Assembly: GCA_036389375.1 (NCBI GenBank)
Contig: DASVQA010000128.1
Coordinates: 1 to 38,065, forward strand
DNA length: 38,065 nucleotides
Source: QHXQ01 sp036389375
GTDB taxonomy: Bacteria; Acidobacteriota; Blastocatellia; Pyrinomonadales; Pyrinomonadaceae
Reading direction: 5' to 3'
Below are positions 34,531 through 38,065 of this stretch, piece by piece. The notes under the pieces are model-generated. The model was given only the letters and a program-made list of their open reading frames with translations, was not told the DNA's origin and ran no database searches. Within the stretch, counting starts at the first letter, position 1. Each line of letters begins with the position of its first letter. The translations under genes and the position numbers were made by a program.

Positions 34531-35337
34531 ATGAGTCAGGCACAAGAGGGCCGGCGCGAAACTAAGCAATACCTGCTCGGCGGGTTGCCGCCGGATGCCC
34601 TGCGGGCGCTTGAGGAACGCCTGATGACCGACCCGGCTTACCTCGAAGAGTTGTCGGTGTGTGAAGACGAGTTGATTGACGACTATTTGCGCGACGCGCT
34701 CGCGCCGGGCGAACGAGAGCAGTTCGAACGCCACTTCATGGCGACGCCCGCCCGGCAGCAGAAGTTGCGTTTTGCGCGCACGTTCCGGCGCTATGTCGCA
34801 GCCCATGCGCCTGCGCCGTTGGGAAAAAAAACAGAGCACCCAAACTCGGCCCGGCTTAACTTTCGCGCCGCGCTGATGGGCCTAAACCCGCGCGTGGGGC
34901 TGGCGCTGGCGGCCGGCCTGTTGCTCTGCGTGCTTGGCGGCTCATGGCTGCTGTTTAGACAAGGGCCAAACACAGATGATATACCCCGGGCCGGCGCGCG
35001 CATTGTGGCTGTCGAACTGTCGCCCGGGCTGACGCGCGCCGACGGCGAGTTAACGCGCGCCTCTGTGCCCGCCGGCACAGATTACGTGCAACTCAGGCTC
35101 GCGCTGCCCGTGAACGAGTATCAAAGCTATCGCGGTGAAATAATCGCCGCCGACGGGCGCGTGCTGCTGACGCGCGACGACCTCAAAGCTGAACAGTCCA
35201 CGCACGGCCCCGTAGTCGTCCTCAACCGGCGCGCCGGGCTATTGCCGCCCGGCGATTACCGCGTGCGCCTGAGCGGCTTGCGCCCGCCCGCGCCTCCTGA
35301 GAGTCTGGCCACCTACGCCTTACGCCTGCTGCCTTAG
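34531..35337 (+). CDS. Anti-sigma-like single-pass membrane protein
   Basis: A 268-aa protein. The N-terminal cytoplasmic part is helical (TKQYLLGGLPPDALRALEERL, CEDELIDDYLRDALAPGEREQFERHF), which resembles the anti-sigma domain commonly seen after acidobacterial ECF genes but lacks the His-x3-Cys-x2-Cys zinc site; only one Cys is present there. One membrane helix follows (VGLALAAGLLLCVLGGSWLLF). The C-terminal domain of about 130 residues is beta-rich and lies outside (YVQLRLALPVNEYQSYRGEI, LPPGDYRVRLSGLRPPAPP). It is 77 bases after the sigma-like gene and probably holds that factor at the membrane until a signal, possibly from the CHAT protein, releases it. I chose ATG 34531; the reading frame is open further upstream without a good start. 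Confidence 0.78.
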   Translation: MSQAQEGRRETKQYLLGGLPPDALRALEERLMTDPAYLEELSVCEDELIDDYLRDALAPGEREQFERHFMATPARQQKLRFARTFRRYVAAHAPAPLGKKTEHPNSARLNFRAALMGLNPRVGLALAAGLLLCVLGGSWLLFRQGPNTDDIPRAGARIVAVELSPGLTRADGELTRASVPAGTDYVQLRLALPVNEYQSYRGEIIAADGRVLLTRDDLKAEQSTHGPVVVLNRRAGLLPPGDYRVRLSGLRPPAPPESLATYALRLLP

Positions 35338-35365
35338 TCAACCCCGCCACACGCTCTTGTGCCCT

Positions 35366-35408
35366 GCGCCCCGGTTGCTTGTTCGAGCAAGCGGGCGCTG
35401 GGGTTTTG
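35366..35408 (+). terminator. Probable terminator after the CHAT/sigma/anti-sigma genes
   Basis: GCGCCC (35366-35371) pairs with GGGCGC (35393-35398), and within it GCTTG (35377-35381) pairs with CAAGC (35388-35392) around a TTCGAG loop. TGGGGTTTTG follows. The T-run is short, so termination may be partial. It lies about 30 bases after the anti-sigma-like stop. Confidence 0.65.
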
Positions 35409-35490
35409 CGCGCCAACTTGCCTGTTAAGCACCGCGCGCAAAATTCTCTTACGCCGCCTGAAATCTTTTTGCCGACGCAGACATAGATGA

Positions 35491-35576
35491 ATAAGTGCGG
35501 GCCACTTCGCCTAACAGCGAGCGCCTTACGGCCGAGCCGGCGCGCCGCTGCTGCCTAGCGCCGACAGCGCACTTAT
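35491..35576 (+). repeat. Inverted repeat in the leader of the 670-aa secreted protein gene
   Basis: ATAAGTGCG (35491-35499) and CGCACTTAT (35568-35576) are perfect 9-base inverted copies, 68 bases apart and ending 24 bases before the ATG at 35601. The enclosed sequence is GC-rich and could fold further. It could be a structured 5' leader or a pair of operator half-sites. No known riboswitch class is recognised. Confidence 0.4.
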
Positions 35577-35600
35577 CCGTCCAACTCTGAGGAGGAATAT

Positions 35601-37613
35601 ATGAAGCTGACCGTGAGATTCTTACTGTGTGCTTTGCTCCTGCTGCACGGCGTCGCGTTGCCGGCCCCGGCACAGTCCGCGCCTGAGTTCTTCGACCTGC
35701 CGGCCGGGCAGGCGGCCCAACCCTATCGCGTCAGCATCGAGCAGGTACTGCGCGAAAACTACAATTTGAAGTTGGACACGACCCGGCGCACCTCCGTCTT
35801 CCGCTGGGGCTTTGCCGACGGCGACCTGCCCGCAGGCTTATGGGTGCGCCCCAACGGCACGATCAGCGGCATCCCGAAGACGGCGCGCGCAGAATCCTAT
35901 CGTTTCCGCGTTAAGGTCTTGGACATTAGCCAAGCCGGTACGGGCGCACTCTTACTGACGCTCAGCCTCAAAGTTGAAGCCGCACAGATACGTCTGTCTC
36001 GCATCAACACGCCGCAACTCGTGCCGACGGGCGCGCCCACGTCCGGCGTCGATGTGAGCGCAACGGCCGCCGAGATGCAGCACGGCCGGATGTCATTACA
36101 ACTCACCCCGGCCCTCTTCCAACCGCGCCCCCCGGCGGACACGTCCCAGCCTACGAGCAACGTCGGCACCGATGTCGCCGGCTTCTATCGTGGCGGCGCA
36201 GCCGACGCGGCGTCAGCGCTCAGCGCCGACGCAGGCATGAGCGCAAGCGCGCCGCCCCCCGCCCCTGCTCCGCGCGATTGCACGACACACTGTAGCCCCA
36301 CGCCACCGCCCGACCCGACGAAGGACTACATCGTTGACGCAATATCCGGCGCGACTCAGGGGCCGACGCGCTTCAACAAACGCGACCGCGTCCGCATCAT
36401 TATCAAAAACAAGAACCCCTTCCTCTACGACTATCGGGTCACCATCGAGGATCAGCCCGTGGCCGAGCCAGCGCTCGCTGCTTTCCTCGAACTGCTGCCC
36501 ATCGGTAACGGCAACTTCCCGGCGGCCAAACCCACGCCCGATCCCAATGCCGTCAAGGCGCAGGGCGCAGGCGCGTGCCCGGCCTTCATCACGGGCATGG
36601 AGGCTGACCTGTCGGCGCAGGAAGTCGTGTTGCGGAATGCCCTGAAGGTGCTCACCCAGAATTTCAACAGCACCAAGACCGAGTACGACCGCGTCAAGGA
36701 CATCTTGAACAATCCCGGCAGCCAGTGTCCGCAGTTATGCACCGAAGCCGACAGCTTGCAGACGACGCTGAGCGGCTATCTCAACACCAGCAAGTCGGAC
36801 TTCGAGGCGTTCGAGCAGGCTGTGCCGGCCTTTGAGGCGTTAGCCAACGCACTCAAAGCTGCGGCTGGCAGGAACGCGCAGAGTTGCGACTTAGAGAATA
36901 AGCTGGCGGATCACTACATCAAGGTGGCGGGCGAGTTGCAGGGCAAGCTGAAGGACTTGCGCGACGGGCGCAAGACGTTCAGCGATATGGTCAAGTCCAT
37001 CGGCGTCGTGTTCGCCACGGCGAACGCCTTCTACGAAGTCTATGAGCGCAGCGGCTTCGACGGCCCGAAAGACGTGCATATCAAGATCGAGCGCAAGGCT
37101 AAGACGGCCGCCGAGGCCGATTTTGCCAAGCTGGTTGACACCAAGCTCAACTTTGGCGGCGGCCCACGCTTCGCGCTCGCGGGCGGGTTCGTCTTCTCAA
37201 CGCTCGAGAAGCCGGAATACAAACGCGTGCCCGCCGTCGTCAACGGCCAGACAGGCAATATCGTCGGGCTTAAGGAGAACTCCAACAGCCGGATTCTACC
37301 CATGCTGATGCTGCACGCGCGCCTGTTCAGCAAGCCGGGGTGGAACTACCTGAGCGGCATACACCTGTCTCTGGGCTTGACCGCCAAGCCCGACAATTCG
37401 GGCACGGATGCAGAGTTCCTCGTCGGCCCCTCGCTCAGCTTTATCGAAGAACGCCTGTTCCTGACCTTCGGCGGCTACGCCGGCCGCAAACAGGAGTTGG
37501 AAGGAAACTTCGTCGTCGGTCAACTGATTCCCAAGGAGTTCGGGGAAGAGCTACCGGTCAGTAAACACTACGTCTGGAAGCCCGGCTTTGCCCTGACCTA
37601 CAAGATCAAGTAA
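35601..37613 (+). CDS. Secreted multidomain protein of unknown function (670 aa)
   Basis: I do not recognise the whole protein. The signal peptide ends PAPAQS. Residues about 26-130 look like a putative Ig/cadherin-like domain (FFDLPAGQAAQPYRVSIEQVL, LPAGLWVRPNGTISGIPK), typical of He_PIG domains in surface proteins. A Ser/Pro/Ala-rich linker (about 150-245) contains a CTTHC pair. A middle region (about 335-480) is strongly helical, likely coiled coil, with CPQLC and other Cys that may form disulfides. The last 130 residues are beta-rich with alternating hydrophobic strands (FALAGGFVFSTLE, YLSGIHLSLGLTA, FLVGPSLSFIEERLFLTFGGYAG, KPGFALTYKIK) and may form an outer-membrane barrel or sheet. A strong ribosome site (GAGGAGGAAT) precedes the ATG. 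Confidence 0.85.
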   Translation: MKLTVRFLLCALLLLHGVALPAPAQSAPEFFDLPAGQAAQPYRVSIEQVLRENYNLKLDTTRRTSVFRWGFADGDLPAGLWVRPNGTISGIPKTARAESYRFRVKVLDISQAGTGALLLTLSLKVEAAQIRLSRINTPQLVPTGAPTSGVDVSATAAEMQHGRMSLQLTPALFQPRPPADTSQPTSNVGTDVAGFYRGGAADAASALSADAGMSASAPPPAPAPRDCTTHCSPTPPPDPTKDYIVDAISGATQGPTRFNKRDRVRIIIKNKNPFLYDYRVTIEDQPVAEPALAAFLELLPIGNGNFPAAKPTPDPNAVKAQGAGACPAFITGMEADLSAQEVVLRNALKVLTQNFNSTKTEYDRVKDILNNPGSQCPQLCTEADSLQTTLSGYLNTSKSDFEAFEQAVPAFEALANALKAAAGRNAQSCDLENKLADHYIKVAGELQGKLKDLRDGRKTFSDMVKSIGVVFATANAFYEVYERSGFDGPKDVHIKIERKAKTAAEADFAKLVDTKLNFGGGPRFALAGGFVFSTLEKPEYKRVPAVVNGQTGNIVGLKENSNSRILPMLMLHARLFSKPGWNYLSGIHLSLGLTAKPDNSGTDAEFLVGPSLSFIEERLFLTFGGYAGRKQELEGNFVVGQLIPKEFGEELPVSKHYVWKPGFALTYKIK

Positions 37614-37634
37614 GACCGCCGCCCCGCTCAGGCT

Positions 37635-37676
37635 CGCGTGCGCAAGCGCCACCTTCAACCGGCGCTTGCGCACGCG
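37635..37676 (+). terminator. Perfect 16-bp hairpin after the 670-aa gene
   Basis: CGCGTGCGCAAGCGCC (37635-37650) is followed by a 10-base loop (ACCTTCAACC) and its exact reverse complement (37661-37676). No T-run follows, so it is not a textbook intrinsic terminator. It could protect the 3' end of the message, assist Rho-dependent stopping, or be a dispersed palindromic repeat. It is 21 bases after the stop codon. Confidence 0.6.
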
Positions 37677-37756
37677 GGCGGGCGAAGTCCAAAGCAATAG
37701 GCGCTTGACATGCGCGCGCTTAATCAACCAACCGCACCCACACAGGAAATGACGTT

Positions 37757-38065
37757 ATGAGAAAAGCGACTGCATTATTAGTCCTGCTGCTCAGCCTGCT
37801 GGCCCTCGCCGCGCCGCATTGGGGCCGCGCGCAGCAGCAGCGCGCGAGTCGAACCAGTGGCAGTACACGCCGCGCCGGGCGCGCCGCCACCTTCGAGACA
37901 ATGCAACCTGAACCTCTGCCCCGACCACGACCCGGCCGCGGCCCGGCCCATACGACGCTGATTGAGGCGGCCGGCGCGACAGTCGGCGTGGCTTCGGGGG
38001 CGGCGCGCGCGCAGTCGGATCAACCTCAGTACGTGCCTAATCAGGTCTTGATCAAGCTGTCGGAC
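37757..38065 (+). CDS. Secreted protein, probably subtilisin-like protease; C-terminus beyond window
   Basis: Only 103 residues are visible. There is a signal peptide (ATALLVLLLSLLALAAPHWGRAQ), then a low-complexity Arg/Pro/Ala-rich segment that looks disordered. The visible part ends QYVPNQVLIKLSD. That phrase (a Y-V-P-x-x-V-L-I-K pattern) is the usual first strand of the pro-domain of fervidolysin-like S8 serine peptidases, hence the tentative call. The catalytic domain would lie to the right of the window. The ATG has AGGAA about 9 bases upstream. A TTGACA at 37705 has no matching -10. Confidence 0.6.
   Translation, partial: MRKATALLVLLLSLLALAAPHWGRAQQQRASRTSGSTRRAGRAATFETMQPEPLPRPRPGRGPAHTTLIEAAGATVGVASGAARAQSDQPQYVPNQVLIKLSD

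Noticed and set aside
37705..37710. TTGACA upstream of the last gene as a promoter
   Set aside because: No acceptable -10 hexamer at 15-19 bases; only CTTAAT/TAATCA at far too short a distance.

Overview
The window is GC-rich (roughly two thirds G+C by eye), densely coded, and has no RNA genes, CRISPR arrays, insertion sequences or phage genes that I could see. The gene set suggests a soil-type Acidobacteriota, perhaps Blastocatellia. The pointers are paired large BNR/sortilin-like 'glycosyl hydrolase' proteins, a TPR-CHAT protein followed by a sigma-like and an anti-sigma-like gene, an M64 peptidase, and a Gram-negative envelope (TonB receptor, many lipoprotein signals). This assignment is inference from gene content, with no phylogenetic marker behind it.

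Layout. (1) 1-7519, minus strand: two tandem secreted BNR-propeller proteins (1072 and 1045 aa) followed by citrate synthase, whose C-terminus runs off the left edge. (2) 7777-23991, plus strand: about 16 kb of tightly packed genes. It begins with a PQQ alcohol dehydrogenase whose metal site has the lanthanide-type Asp-Tyr-Asp motif (XoxF-like), its periplasmic binding partner (XoxJ-like) and a cytochrome c (XoxG-like). These run straight into a caa3-type oxidase (subunit II with fused cytochrome c, subunit I, subunit III, a small membrane protein, CtaG) and another cytochrome c. Then come a membrane-anchored unknown, a DUF421 protein, an atypical Nramp transporter with two PRC-barrel-like proteins, a YVTN propeller lipoprotein, a TonB-dependent receptor and a formate/nitrite-type channel. 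(3) 23951-28111: M64 metallopeptidase (minus), RNase II-type RNB protein (plus), DUF1440-like membrane protein (plus) and gluconokinase (minus). (4) 28289-35408: a clostripain-family C11 protein with its own promoter and terminator, then a CHAT-TPR / sigma-like / anti-sigma-like gene set ending in a second terminator. (5) 35601 to the end: an unrecognised secreted 670-aa protein, a perfect 16-bp hairpin, and the N-terminus of a probable secreted protease cut by the right edge.

How the genes may work together. The dehydrogenase block reads as a complete periplasmic electron path: alcohol to PQQ enzyme, to cytochrome c, to the cytochrome c domain of oxidase subunit II, to O2. Metal supply may be encoded in the same strand run (TonB receptor, Nramp-like carrier). 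The most surprising point is that oxidase subunit I keeps all heme/CuB ligands, the cross-linked Tyr and the Glu286 equivalent, but has Asn where the D-channel Asp should be and Gln where the K-channel Lys should be. The second notable set is two caspase-fold proteins (C11 and CHAT) next to a Cys-rich sigma-like factor and an anti-sigma-like protein lacking the usual zinc ligands.
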